64,000 nt of DNA from Lachnospiraceae bacterium (GCA_024682375.1 JAIKZI010000013.1:1-64000), one strand, 5' to 3'; counted from the stretch's first letter, positions 46,044 to 55,220 are shown. A program made the numbers and translations. Notes: a model not told the origin generated them from the letters alone.

Positions 46044-47705
46044 CTACTCCTCACTCTTTTCTGCCTTTGTAGGCGGGTTCCAATCAACTCCCTGTGCAGC
46101 AAGCTGATTCTTAAGATTTGCCTCTGCATCATTTAGAACCTGAATATTAGTAATCATCGCATTTGCTTCAGGTGTTAATCTAAATGTTCTCTTTCTGATA
46201 TCTTCGATTGTAGCCTGGCTGGCAGGTGTAACCTCTCCGATAGCATTGATTGCATCGATAATAGCCTGTGCATCCTTCTGGTTAGGTTCATTATCTTCAG
46301 AACCTGGTAAATCATAAATCAAAACAGGGTATCCTGCAGATACGATATTGTACAAAGATCCAGCTACATTAAGTGGTAGGTTTACACAGCCATGTGATCC
46401 TCTAATCTTGTAATATGTTCCACCGAATGATGGCTGCCATACAGCATCGTGAAGACCTTCACCACCATTGAATGGCATCCAGTAAGAAACCTTAGAATTC
46501 CATGTAGGTCCCTTTAAAGTAGCATTCTGTTTCTTACCTACTACATAGTAAGCACCAGGATGTGTCATATTCTTAGGATTATCTTTTCCTGTAACAACCT
46601 TTGACTGAAGAACTACTGCTCCATCCTTATGGACAACCATATACTGACCAGTACGATTTACTTCGATATAACTATTTCCATAATCGTTCTCACCACGAGA
46701 TGCTGCAGTCTTCGCATAGATAAAGTCACGCTTTACATCTTTGCCTGCATCAATATCTTCTTTAAGCTGTGCAGCTTCCTTATCCTTATCGATTTTCCAA
46801 CCATAGCTTCCACCCGGAACTGTAACTACAGCACCTGTGTAAGTTGTAAGAGTCTTTGGCTTTCCAGCTGTGTCATACTTATGAGCCATCTCAGCAACAA
46901 ACTCTGCGATTGTTTCATTATTATATGAAACCTCACCCTTATCATTATTTGTCATAAAAGATGCCAAAGTATCTTTAGAAATCTTTTCAGTTGCACCACC
47001 TACTGTATAAGTGATAGAAACCTTGATTTTCTTATTTAATTCTTCAGCTGAATCTTTGAGACTAGAATTATCAGCCTTCAAAGTTGGCTGAACATAACAC
47101 TTCTCAGCTTTAAGATTAACCTTTGGATCTAAAGTCATAATCTTAGAAGAAATAACCTTCTTCAAAGTATCCATGTCTACTTCTGTACCATAGACTTCCT
47201 TTTTTACCACGAATCCATCTTTTGTATAGTCGACTTTAGCATTCTCTGTCTTAACAGGTGATTCATTCTTCACATCTGAAAGATTTGAAATTCTCTCATC
47301 GAGTTTAGTGTCATCGTAATTTACAACAACCTTGCTCTCATAATGTCTTGGGGAAAAAAGTGCACCAATCCAAGCGAACTCGTTCTGCTCCTTAAGAGCT
47401 TTTTCAAATTCAGACTTACTATTTGCGACTTCCATGTCGATCTGATTAGGCTTGATCTGTTCTTTCTTATTAGTCCCTTCTATAGAAAGAGCATAGTTAT
47501 CAGCCTTAGATTCGATTTTTTTCATTACAGTATCAACTGTAACGCCAGAGCTATTTACGCCATTAAGAGTACTTCTAAAGAAGAAATGGCTCTTAAAATA
47601 CATAGAAACTCCAAAATAAACAACTAGAAGAACTGCAAATACAATTCCTAAAATCAATCCGATTTTCTTGTAATTTACACTCTTCTTTACTACTGCTTCT
47701 GACAT
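46044..47705 (-). CDS. L,D-transpeptidase with peptidoglycan-binding domains
   Basis: 553 aa from the ATG at 47705 (MSEAVVKKSVNYKKIG); an ATG five codons upstream overlaps the GAGG ribosome site. One membrane helix (about 17-37) anchors an extracellular chain holding two PG_binding_4-like repeats (each about 110 residues, NSSGVTVDTVMKKIE and later KTLTTYTGAVVTVPGGSYGW) and a YkuD catalytic domain with the cysteine in GSHGCVNLP (about residue 438). Forms 3-3 cross-links or attaches proteins to peptidoglycan. A second, shorter enzyme of this family is encoded at 54135-54995. Confidence 0.92.
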   Translation of the reverse strand: MSEAVVKKSVNYKKIGLILGIVFAVLLVVYFGVSMYFKSHFFFRSTLNGVNSSGVTVDTVMKKIESKADNYALSIEGTNKKEQIKPNQIDMEVANSKSEFEKALKEQNEFAWIGALFSPRHYESKVVVNYDDTKLDERISNLSDVKNESPVKTENAKVDYTKDGFVVKKEVYGTEVDMDTLKKVISSKIMTLDPKVNLKAEKCYVQPTLKADNSSLKDSAEELNKKIKVSITYTVGGATEKISKDTLASFMTNNDKGEVSYNNETIAEFVAEMAHKYDTAGKPKTLTTYTGAVVTVPGGSYGWKIDKDKEAAQLKEDIDAGKDVKRDFIYAKTAASRGENDYGNSYIEVNRTGQYMVVHKDGAVVLQSKVVTGKDNPKNMTHPGAYYVVGKKQNATLKGPTWNSKVSYWMPFNGGEGLHDAVWQPSFGGTYYKIRGSHGCVNLPLNVAGSLYNIVSAGYPVLIYDLPGSEDNEPNQKDAQAIIDAINAIGEVTPASQATIEDIRKRTFRLTPEANAMITNIQVLNDAEANLKNQLAAQGVDWNPPTKAEKSEE

Positions 47706-47796
47706 AATCAAAAACCTCATCTTTAACTATTAATATTTTTTAAGCCTAAAGGGCCTTTTATATTATATGATAAACAAAAAGTATGTCAATTTAATA

Positions 47797-47825
47797 TTGT
47801 TTCTTTTTAACCCAATGTTTATAAT
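47797..47825 (+). promoter_or_regulatory. Promoter giving a probably leaderless PAP2 transcript
   Basis: TTGTTT (47797-47802), 17-nt spacer, TATAAT (47820-47825). The predicted transcription start is only about 3 nt before the ATG at 47835, and no Shine-Dalgarno sequence lies between. Confidence 0.6.
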
Positions 47826-47834
47826 TATATCGTT

Positions 47835-48521
47835 ATGGAAAAAATAATTAATAGAATAAAATTTATCTTTAAAAACGGCAGGAGATTTTTGCTTCTTCTA
47901 TACATGCCTATATATATGTACTGTTTCACATCCCTCGAGCAGGCATCCGATAGAGATTTCTATCTGATTTCCTGTAAACTCGACGATATGATTCCATTCT
48001 GTGAATTCTTCGTAATTCCATATTTCCTATGGTTTTTATACATGGCCTATGGAATTACCTATATTATATTCAGGGACAAAGGTGAAGACTTCTATCGTCT
48101 TGCAACTATGCTTTCTATAGGAATGACACTTTTCATCATTATATCGTTCTTCTTCCCAAACAGAATCGATATAAGACCTACAAGCTTTGCAAGAGATAAT
48201 ATATTCGTACATCTGGTTAAATATCTATACACAATTGATACACCAACCAATGTACTTCCAAGTATTCACGTATTTAATTCGATAGCCGTCCACATCGGAC
48301 TCTCAAGAACAGACAGATACAGAAACAATAAACCACTTACTATTTTTTCTGCAATCTTCACTGCATCTATCGTGCTATCGACAATGTTTATTAAACAGCA
48401 CACAATAATCGATGCTATTGCCGGCATCCTACTTCTACTTATCCTCTATCCATTCATATATGGAAAATATGATAAGTATGTTATGAAATTCTGGCACTTC
48501 TTCGATTCAAAAAATTGTTAA
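47835..48521 (+). CDS. PAP2-superfamily membrane phosphatase/phosphotransferase
   Basis: 228 aa with about six membrane helices. The catalytic signature is degenerate but recognisable: LPSIHVFNSI (PSxH, about residues 142-151) and IKQHTIIDAIAG (about 185-196), with the arginine-bearing first motif less clear around FPNRIDIRP. Relatives act on lipid phosphates or inositol-phosphate lipids. No ribosome site precedes the ATG; a TTG at codon 19 has GGAG 4 nt upstream and is an alternative start that would remove the N-terminal 18 residues. Confidence 0.78.
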   Translation: MEKIINRIKFIFKNGRRFLLLLYMPIYMYCFTSLEQASDRDFYLISCKLDDMIPFCEFFVIPYFLWFLYMAYGITYIIFRDKGEDFYRLATMLSIGMTLFIIISFFFPNRIDIRPTSFARDNIFVHLVKYLYTIDTPTNVLPSIHVFNSIAVHIGLSRTDRYRNNKPLTIFSAIFTASIVLSTMFIKQHTIIDAIAGILLLLILYPFIYGKYDKYVMKFWHFFDSKNC

Positions 48522-48544
48522 TGGAAAAAAATGGATGTGAAATC

Positions 48545-49417
48545 TTACGATTTCACATTCATTTTTATTTCTTCTAAAACTCTATCTATAGGCATTTCTC
48601 TGCCCGTCCATATCTTAAAGGATTCTGCTCCCTGATAAATCAACATCATCAGTCCATTTATAGTATCGCAACCTCTTCTTTTGGCCATCTCCAAAAATCT
48701 GGTTTCAAAAGGATTATAAATAGCATCGAAGCAAACGGTTTTTGGATTTAAAATACTACTATCATAAACCCAGGTCTTTCCAATACAATCCCCCATTCCA
48801 AGTCCCGTAGCATTTACTAAGATATCAGCATCCTTTACTTCTCTTTCTAAAACCTCTCTATCCAAAAGATTAAAAAGTTTTATATCGCATCTATCCTTTA
48901 GAGACTTTATTCTTTCCTTCGCTTCATCGAATCTCTTTCCACTTCTATTAAAAAGTACAATCTCCTTTGCACCAGAAAGTGCACATCTTACATAAATAGC
49001 CGTTCCAGCGCCGCCGCAGCCTGCGAGGACAACTTTTTTCCCGGAAAGATTTATATTTTTATCGAGAAGTGCTCTTTCAAATCCAATACCATCTGTGGAA
49101 TAACCATATAGTTTTCCATCTTTTGAAAGGATTGTATTCACAGAATTTGTAAGTCTCGCCGTCTCCGAAAGTTCATCCATAAATCTAACTGCTATTGACT
49201 TATTCGGCATGGATAGATTTGCACCTATTATTCTTCCTTCCCTCATTTTATCAAGAAAAGTTTTCAGTTCTTCTATCCTGCCTTCTTCAGTCTCGGACAT
49301 TCCAACATCATACGCCTCGTAATTCGCATCGATTTCCAATTCATAAAATGCCCGATTATGCATTTTCGGCGATAGTGAATGTTTAGATGGATAGGCAAAA
49401 AGTCCATATTGATTCAT
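48545..49417 (-). CDS. aroE: Shikimate 5-dehydrogenase
   Basis: 290 aa. Reduces 3-dehydroshikimate with NADPH in aromatic amino-acid synthesis. Substrate-binding SKHSLSPKMHN-like N-terminus, catalytic lysine in NLSMPNKSIAV (about residue 72) and aspartate in STDGIGFERAL; NADP site in VVLAGCGGAGTAIYV with NRSGKR; late segment NGLMMLIYQGAESFKIWTG. It lies 9 nt downstream of nadE. No other shikimate gene is in the window. Confidence 0.93.
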   Translation of the reverse strand: MNQYGLFAYPSKHSLSPKMHNRAFYELEIDANYEAYDVGMSETEEGRIEELKTFLDKMREGRIIGANLSMPNKSIAVRFMDELSETARLTNSVNTILSKDGKLYGYSTDGIGFERALLDKNINLSGKKVVLAGCGGAGTAIYVRCALSGAKEIVLFNRSGKRFDEAKERIKSLKDRCDIKLFNLLDREVLEREVKDADILVNATGLGMGDCIGKTWVYDSSILNPKTVCFDAIYNPFETRFLEMAKRRGCDTINGLMMLIYQGAESFKIWTGREMPIDRVLEEIKMNVKS

Positions 49418-49426
49418 ATAAATACC

Positions 49427-51337
49427 TTATAACTCTTCCAATTCTTTTAACCAAAGTGCTGAGTAAGCATCTGATGGCATTCTCCAGTCTCCTCGTGGTG
49501 ATAGTGAAACTGTACCAACCTTCGGACCATCCGGAAGACAGTTTCTCTTAAACTGCTGTGCAAAGAATCTTCTATAGAAATTCTTAAGCCATTTTAGGAT
49601 TGTTTCTTTGTCATATGTACCATCGAAGGCATGCATAGCAAGCTTATAAACTTTCTTAGGAGCAAATCCCATTCTCACAATATAGTATAAGAAGAAGTCA
49701 TGTAGTTCATAAGGTCCTACGATATCCTCTGTCTTCTGCGCGATCTCACCGTTTTCATCAGCTGGAACAAGCTCAGGACTAACAGGTGTATCTAAAATGT
49801 CATATAAAACTTCTGCAAATTCACCCTCTGCTTCATCAGCAACGAACTGTACCAAATATCGTACTAGTGTCTTTGGAACTGAAGCATTGACGCCATACAT
49901 AGACATATGATCGCCATTATATGTAGCCCATCCAAGAGCAAGCTCAGACAAATCACCAGTTCCGATTACAATTCCGCCAACCTTGTTAGCATAATCCATA
50001 AGAATCTGTGTTCTCTCTCTGGCCTGTCCATTCTCATAAGTGACATCGTGATTATTTATATCCTGTCCGATATCTTCAAAATGAACTTTCACAGCATTTA
50101 CAATCGAGATTTCAAGAAGCTCTGCACCGATTTCTTTAACAAGTTTGCATGCATTGTTATAAGTTCTATCAGTAGTTCCGAAGCCTGGCATTGTTATGGC
50201 TTTGATACCACTTTTTTCCAAGCCTAAAATCTCAAATGCTCTTCTAACTACGAGGAGCGCTAATGTAGAATCGAGTCCACCAGAGATACCGATTACGACA
50301 TTCTTTGCATGTATAAACTTAAGTCTTGAAGCAAGGCCTCTCGCCTGGATGTCAAAAATCTCTCGGCATCGAATTGCTCTAGACTTAGGATCATTTGGTA
50401 CGAATGGAGTCTTTCTGATTTCGTATGAAAGCTCGACATCCTCTTTTTCAAGCGAAAACTCAGAAATCACAAATTCAGGATCCACTTCCATCTCAAAAGT
50501 CGAGCTTCCTCTTCTATATGAAAGAAGCGCATCGATATCGACCTCTGTAAAAATCAAGCCATTCTCTCTTAGGTGTCCCTCTTTTAGGACTCGTCCATTG
50601 GATGCGATGATATTGTGTCCGGAGAAAACCAGATCCGATGTAGACTCTCCAGCACCTGATGATGCATAGAGATATGAAGTATAAAGTCTTCCCGACTGTC
50701 CGCTCACAAGCTCTCTTCTATAATCAGATTTTCCTGCAACTTCATTTGATGCAGAAAGATTCAGAATCATTGTCGCTCCTGAAAGCGCCTGTTTTATCGA
50801 TGGAGGGCATGCGACCCACAAATCCTCACAGATTTCCACACCGATTGTAAGTCCTCTTACACTTTCTGTGGAAAAAAGCTGTGCAGCTCCAATAAGTGTT
50901 CTCTGTCCTGCGATTTCAATCTCGTCCACTTCAAAGAATCCAGGAGTAAACTGTCTTCTCTCATAAAACTCATGATCATTTGGGAGGAACATTTTTGGAA
51001 CGATTCCAAGAATTTCTCCTCTAGAAAATACTGCAGCGCAGTTATAAAGTTTTCCATTATATAAAACCGGAAGTCCTACGGCAAAAATTCCATCGATTGA
51101 GGCACTTTTTTCCACAATAGTCTTAAGCGCATCCTCTGCACCTTTTATAAGAGTATCCTGGAAGAACAAATCACCACAGGTATAGCCTGTGATAGCAAGT
51201 TCAGGAAATACCATTACTTTTATATGTTTTCTACCTGCTTCTTCCATAAGTCCAATAATAGATTCTGCATTTTTCTCAGTGTCAGCCAGTTTAGTTTCAA
51301 GTCCAGCGCATGCTACTCGAACAAATCCGTTCTTCAT
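49427..51337 (-). CDS. nadE: Glutamine-dependent NAD+ synthase
   Basis: 636 aa from the ATG at 51337 (MKNGFVRVACAGLETKL), which has GGAGAAAAG upstream. N-terminal nitrilase-type glutaminase domain with the triad Glu in FPELAITGYT, Lys in IVPKMFLPN and Cys in GVEICEDLW; C-terminal synthetase domain with the ATP loop ISGGLDSTLALLV (about residue 340) and GTGDLSELALGWATYNGDHM. Converts nicotinic acid adenine dinucleotide to NAD+ using ammonia released from glutamine. Divergent from the gene at 51392. Confidence 0.96.
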   Translation of the reverse strand: MKNGFVRVACAGLETKLADTEKNAESIIGLMEEAGRKHIKVMVFPELAITGYTCGDLFFQDTLIKGAEDALKTIVEKSASIDGIFAVGLPVLYNGKLYNCAAVFSRGEILGIVPKMFLPNDHEFYERRQFTPGFFEVDEIEIAGQRTLIGAAQLFSTESVRGLTIGVEICEDLWVACPPSIKQALSGATMILNLSASNEVAGKSDYRRELVSGQSGRLYTSYLYASSGAGESTSDLVFSGHNIIASNGRVLKEGHLRENGLIFTEVDIDALLSYRRGSSTFEMEVDPEFVISEFSLEKEDVELSYEIRKTPFVPNDPKSRAIRCREIFDIQARGLASRLKFIHAKNVVIGISGGLDSTLALLVVRRAFEILGLEKSGIKAITMPGFGTTDRTYNNACKLVKEIGAELLEISIVNAVKVHFEDIGQDINNHDVTYENGQARERTQILMDYANKVGGIVIGTGDLSELALGWATYNGDHMSMYGVNASVPKTLVRYLVQFVADEAEGEFAEVLYDILDTPVSPELVPADENGEIAQKTEDIVGPYELHDFFLYYIVRMGFAPKKVYKLAMHAFDGTYDKETILKWLKNFYRRFFAQQFKRNCLPDGPKVGTVSLSPRGDWRMPSDAYSALWLKELEEL

Positions 51338-51356
51338 TTCTTTTCTCCATGTATTC

Positions 51357-51384
51357 TTGCAATATTTTTTCAATCTAATATAAT
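51357..51384 (+). promoter_or_regulatory. Promoter giving a probably leaderless transcript
   Basis: TTGCAA (51357-51362), 16-nt spacer, TATAAT (51379-51384). The ATG at 51392 is 7 nt beyond the -10 box, so transcription should begin at or one base before the start codon. No ribosome site is present. Confidence 0.65.
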
Positions 51385-51391
51385 TTTTTGT

Positions 51392-52429
51392 ATGATACCA
51401 AAATTTGAACACCATATAACAAAAAGCTTGAGAGCTTATTATAAAAAGCGAATGATGTTGCCAGCAGTATACCTATGTGTCCTGCTTTTTTTGTCGTTGA
51501 TATTTCCACTCGGTTCGCTTCTATTTCCGAGCAAGTTCAATGAAAAAACAGCTTCTAATTCTTCAGTTCAGAATTATTATGCCAGAGCTAATTTCAAAGA
51601 CCTGTATTTCACAGGCTATACTCGTAAATTTATGGGCCAAATAGACGGTTATTATTACTATACGCTGAACGATGATAAATGTCTAATCGTTCTTCTATCT
51701 CCAAACTCTTGCGAGATGGGCCTTTCACATATTGAAAAGATAAACACAACCGGTGAGGTTATGAAGAATTCTTCTACTCTAGATACTCTTTTTACTAACC
51801 TTTCCCGTGATCTGTCCTGGAGCGAAGATGGAGTGAAGGAAACTTTCTATCCTTTCATATTCTCAGAGCCCGATTCCACAGGAATCGTCACAACCCTAAT
51901 TCGAGTGTTTATCATCATATCATCTCTGGTAAGCATCGGGCTTATTGCATACTCTATGATTTGTATCGCTTTTCCAAGTATGTCTTTCCCAATCAGACGT
52001 CTTTTGATTTTCGGAAAGCCAAACGAAATCTTAGAAAATGCCGAAGAAGAACTTTCTACTCTTCCTCAGCTTGCAACTGATGATATGTTTATCACTCAGC
52101 ACTACTTTATCGAGACTTCAAAGTACGGTGTCGCCATCGTCCCAATCGATAGAATCAAGTGGATTTATAAGTATTCAACTCTTCATCGCTTCCTTGGAAA
52201 GCACTTGAAGATTTCTTATACTCTTTACATCACAGCTGACAAGTCGATAAACATCCGCTGTCCTAAGAACACAATCACAGACATCGACGGAATCATCGAC
52301 TACCTTTCCGAAGCCAACCACGACATCCTAATCGGCTTCAGCGAAAAGAACCGCCAGCTAGTCGAGGGCGAAGAAGACATCCCCGACTTCCTGATAAAGT
52401 TAAGAAAATTCCTTCTAACAAAAGTTTAA
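51392..52429 (+). CDS. Membrane protein of unknown function
   Basis: 345 aa from the ATG at 51392 (MIPKFEHHITKSLRAYY); the frame is open upstream but those codons overlap nadE. Two membrane helices (about 22-44 and 165-190) enclose an extracytoplasmic domain (TGYTRKFMGQIDGYYYYTLN), and the C-terminal half is cytoplasmic with a beta-rich domain containing FIETSKYGVAIVPIDRIKWI, reminiscent of PH-like folds. I do not recognise the family. Codon use becomes more G+C-rich toward the 3' end. The expected mRNA is leaderless. Confidence 0.7.
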   Translation: MIPKFEHHITKSLRAYYKKRMMLPAVYLCVLLFLSLIFPLGSLLFPSKFNEKTASNSSVQNYYARANFKDLYFTGYTRKFMGQIDGYYYYTLNDDKCLIVLLSPNSCEMGLSHIEKINTTGEVMKNSSTLDTLFTNLSRDLSWSEDGVKETFYPFIFSEPDSTGIVTTLIRVFIIISSLVSIGLIAYSMICIAFPSMSFPIRRLLIFGKPNEILENAEEELSTLPQLATDDMFITQHYFIETSKYGVAIVPIDRIKWIYKYSTLHRFLGKHLKISYTLYITADKSINIRCPKNTITDIDGIIDYLSEANHDILIGFSEKNRQLVEGEEDIPDFLIKLRKFLLTKV

Positions 52430-52455
52430 GCATAGCTTCAAGCAAGTTTAAATAT

Positions 52456-52508
52456 AATAAGTGGTTTTATGCCTAAAAAAGTATCTGTTAGGCATAAAAC
52501 CACTTATT
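52456..52508. terminator. Bidirectional terminator hairpin with 21-bp perfect stem
   Basis: Arms 52456-52476 and 52488-52508 are perfectly complementary, core GTGGTTTTATGCC/GGCATAAAACCAC, with an 11-nt loop. The stem lies between convergent genes ending at 52429 and 52514. The U-tracts are weak (TTATTTATAA), so it may also act as a 3'-end stability element. Confidence 0.75.
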
Positions 52509-52513
52509 TATAA

Positions 52514-53437
52514 TTAAATATGATTTGAAACAATAATCTCTTTTTCTTCCCAAATATACGGCATTCTATACCTCACTCTATACGCCATCAATTTCATACT
52601 CTCCTCACCCGCCTTCGGATTATACAAAACATCTCCGCAGATAGGATGATTAGCGTATGCCATATGTACACGAATCTGATGAGTTCTGCCATGCTCAATC
52701 TCAATTGAAAGAAGAGTACGATTTCTAGCTTTATCGAAACGAACTACTTTTGCATGAGTAATAGCCTCCTGACCATCGGGATGAACCTCGCGAAGAAGAT
52801 AATCCTCGCTAATCTTTCGAATAGGCATATCCACATCGAAATCCATTGTTACCTCACCCTCAACCCAAGCCAGATAAGTCTTCTCATAATTACCGTTTTC
52901 TCTCTCATTTGTCATGATGCTCGCAGCATCCTGATTCTTGGCAAAAAGCACTATTCCCGAAGTATCCATATCAAGTCTTCCGATTGGAAACATTCTGCCC
53001 TGGTCCAATCCCAGATGATCTGCAACCTGATTAGAAAGAGTATCGGCATAGTGACCCGGAGAAGGATGACAACAGACACCTGGCCCTTTGTTTAAAAAGA
53101 TAAGATCATCATCCTCATATAAAATCTGAAGAGGCGGCATATCTTTTGGAGGCTTTGCCCAAATTGAAACACTATCACGATCTAAAAAGCCCACATCTGT
53201 AAGACGTACAGAAAGCTCATCTCCCGAATGTAAAATCGCATTCATAAAACGATACTCTGAATTTATACAAACTCCGTCCTCCCTGCGCTTCACACGGCGA
53301 ATCATATTCTCTGTGCAGCGAAGAAACTTCTTCAGATATGTATGAATCGTCATGTCCTCGCCCTCAGAGCCTACAAGAACCACAACATGGCGACTACTTC
53401 CCTCAACAACAATTTTTGAATTACACTTTACTTCCAT
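52514..53437 (-). CDS. RluA-family pseudouridine synthase (RluD-like)
   Basis: 307 aa. N-terminal S4-like RNA-binding domain (YLKKFLRCTENMIRRVKRRE, about 30-85), then the catalytic domain with the essential aspartate in GRLDMDTSGIVLFAKN (about residue 150) and the late HQIRVHMAYANHPICGD segment. Converts uridine to pseudouridine in rRNA; whether the sites are those of RluD (1911, 1915, 1917) cannot be read from the sequence. Near-convergent with the unknown membrane gene. Confidence 0.9.
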   Translation of the reverse strand: MEVKCNSKIVVEGSSRHVVVLVGSEGEDMTIHTYLKKFLRCTENMIRRVKRREDGVCINSEYRFMNAILHSGDELSVRLTDVGFLDRDSVSIWAKPPKDMPPLQILYEDDDLIFLNKGPGVCCHPSPGHYADTLSNQVADHLGLDQGRMFPIGRLDMDTSGIVLFAKNQDAASIMTNERENGNYEKTYLAWVEGEVTMDFDVDMPIRKISEDYLLREVHPDGQEAITHAKVVRFDKARNRTLLSIEIEHGRTHQIRVHMAYANHPICGDVLYNPKAGEESMKLMAYRVRYRMPYIWEEKEIIVSNHI

Positions 53438-53479
53438 AAAACCTATCTAAATATGACTGTCTCTGACAAATCCTATATA

Positions 53480-54064
53480 TTACTTTCCACTCTTTAAAGC
53501 CGGGCCGAGATTTCCTTCACAGAAATGTTTACGGCACAAACTAATATAGCTGTCATTTCCGCCGAGCATAATCTGCTCACCAGTCTTAACAATTCCGTGT
53601 TCGTTAAAACGAGCATTTGTTGTGGCCTTTTTTCCGCACCAGCAAATTGTCTTAGTTTCTTCGATTGTATCAGCGAGGGCAAAAAGCCACTTGCTACCTT
53701 CAAAAAGATTTAACTGAAAATCAGTGCGAAGTCCATAGCATATCACTGGAACATTTAAATCATCTACGACATGTGCAAAAAAGAAAACCTGTTCTTTCGT
53801 GCAAAACTGTGCTTCATCCACAAGAATACAATCATAAGATTTGATAGTCTCCTCTGGTAGTTCCATAAAAGACTCAAGAATCATGCCTTCTCGCTCAAGT
53901 CCATCTACACGACTCTTTACCGTCATCTTTCCATCTCTGGTATCAGCCTTTGGTTTTAGGATGATAACCTTCTGGCTTCTCTCCTCGTAATTATATGCAA
54001 CCTTAAGAATATCCATTGTCTTACCGGCGCCCATAGCACCGTATCTGTAGTACAGTTTAGCCAC
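53480..54064 (-). CDS. tdk: Thymidine kinase (type II)
   Basis: 194 aa. Phosphorylates thymidine in nucleoside salvage. Walker A GAMGAGKTMDILK near residue 10, Walker B CILVDEAQF near residue 80, a lid and zinc region with CWCGKKATTNARF (about 140) and a final CRKHF. The start codon is GTG, with GGGAGG 6 nt upstream and a terminator from the preceding gene just before it. Confidence 0.95.
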   Translation of the reverse strand: MAKLYYRYGAMGAGKTMDILKVAYNYEERSQKVIILKPKADTRDGKMTVKSRVDGLEREGMILESFMELPEETIKSYDCILVDEAQFCTKEQVFFFAHVVDDLNVPVICYGLRTDFQLNLFEGSKWLFALADTIEETKTICWCGKKATTNARFNEHGIVKTGEQIMLGGNDSYISLCRKHFCEGNLGPALKSGK

Positions 54065-54083
54065 TTTTTTCCTCCCGCCAAAA

Positions 54084-54116
54084 AAAAGAGCTGATCCAAA
54101 ACGAATCAGTTCTTTT
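54084..54116 (-). terminator. Terminator after the short L,D-transpeptidase gene
   Basis: Minus strand: AAAAGAACTGAT pairs with ATCAGCTCTTTT and is followed by TTTT. It lies between the L,D-transpeptidase stop (54135) and the tdk ribosome site. Confidence 0.85.
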
Positions 54117-54134
54117 AATTATCTTTATTTCAAA

Positions 54135-54995
54135 CTAACGACTTCTCCATGGGTTTGCTTCATCCGAATCTGTAGGATCCCATGAACCCATTTCAGAAGA
54201 GTTTTCGATTTTCTGGCAACCAGGTTTACCAAACGGGCCAACCTCTTTACTATCAAAAATCTCAACTGTCGTTCCTTCCGGACAATTATCACAGAGCCAT
54301 TTCGCATCTGCTACACATAGTCTAACACAACCTAGTGAAGCCGGCTCACCTAATTTATTAAATTCATCGATTTCGAGAGCATCCTTCTTCTCAGCTGTAT
54401 ATGGAACTGAGTGGAACATAATCGGTCCATCAATTCTATATGCATACTGTCCAAAAGTATTCTCATATAAGGCATGCCACTCGTATTTCGTTGAAGTTTT
54501 AAATGTTCCTGTAGGGGTTGCATCGTTAAGTCCAACTGAACAAACCATAGCCTTAAACGGAACAGTGTAGTTTCCATTCTCATCTTTAGAATAGACATTA
54601 ACAACATTTAATTTTCTATTAACTCTAACTAAATAAGGATAATCACCTGTATTAACAGTATCATCCATCTTGATGTTTGCTTCACCATTTTCCTGGGCTT
54701 CTGTCGCTAAAGTCTGGTCAATTGAAGGTGCATTTGATGCAGTTTTATTCTCTGCATTACTCGATAGCGCCCCTTTCGTCTCCGCTACCGATGTGATTGG
54801 ATGTTCACCATACATATTTGTATAAATGATTGCACCGCCGGAAAAAAGAACAATCGCAGCCATCAAACTTACTATTGCGCCACGTCTTACTATTTTCTTA
54901 TTTTTTCTTTTAACAAGTCTATCACGCAGAATCTGATCTACTGTAATAAGTTCCTCGTCTTCGTAACCAAATAGGTCTCTTCTGTTCTTATCCAT
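54135..54995 (-). CDS. Short L,D-transpeptidase (YkuD), membrane-anchored
   Basis: 286 aa. Cytoplasmic charged N-terminus (1-38), one membrane helix (GAIVSLMAAIVLFSGGAIIY, 39-58), a Ser/Ala/Glu linker, and a YkuD domain (about 125-260) with YLVRVNRKLNVVNVYSKDENG, MFHSVPY and the catalytic cysteine in ASLGCVRLCVADA (about residue 228). Modifies peptidoglycan cross-links. A minus-strand TATAAT lies 7 nt before the ATG with no ribosome site, so the transcript may be leaderless; an upstream TTGTTT-16-TATAAT is an alternative promoter. Confidence 0.9.
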   Translation of the reverse strand: MDKNRRDLFGYEDEELITVDQILRDRLVKRKNKKIVRRGAIVSLMAAIVLFSGGAIIYTNMYGEHPITSVAETKGALSSNAENKTASNAPSIDQTLATEAQENGEANIKMDDTVNTGDYPYLVRVNRKLNVVNVYSKDENGNYTVPFKAMVCSVGLNDATPTGTFKTSTKYEWHALYENTFGQYAYRIDGPIMFHSVPYTAEKKDALEIDEFNKLGEPASLGCVRLCVADAKWLCDNCPEGTTVEIFDSKEVGPFGKPGCQKIENSSEMGSWDPTDSDEANPWRSR

Positions 54996-55077
54996 ATGCC
55001 TATTATAACTGAAAAGACGAGATATAAAAACTAAATTTCAGCTATAAATTATAAATATTTTATAATATTAAACAAAT

Positions 55078-55220
55078 AAAAAATCACTATCAAACGATAG
55101 TGACTTTTTACGGTTTTTCTTTTTCCCTTTTGAATGGTATTTATAGACTATCACAGTGAAAAGACGCGGCCATCGCCTTTCCATTGTGCTGTCTGCATTA
55201 AAAATTTTCCTCTAGTTTTC
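55078..55220 (-). ncRNA. Candidate small structured RNA ending in an intrinsic terminator
   Basis: Minus strand: TTGAAA-N18-TAGACA around 55255-55226 could be a promoter. It is followed by about 140 nt that includes a 7-bp stem around AAAGGCG/CGTCTTT, an AATGG/CCATT long-range pairing, and the terminator TCACTATC-GTTT-GATAGTGA plus TTTTTT. I could not match it to any known riboswitch or small RNA family. Confidence 0.35.
55084..55103 (-). terminator. Intrinsic terminator downstream of the SDR gene
   Basis: 8-bp stem TCACTATC/GATAGTGA with a 4-nt loop, flanked by AAAAAA and TTTTT so it works on either strand. It separates the SDR transcription unit from the L,D-transpeptidase gene. Confidence 0.88.

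Noticed and set aside
51224..51391. N-terminal extension of the unknown gene at 51392
   Set aside because: The extra 56 codons overlap the start of nadE on the other strand, have no ribosome site and precede the only good promoter.
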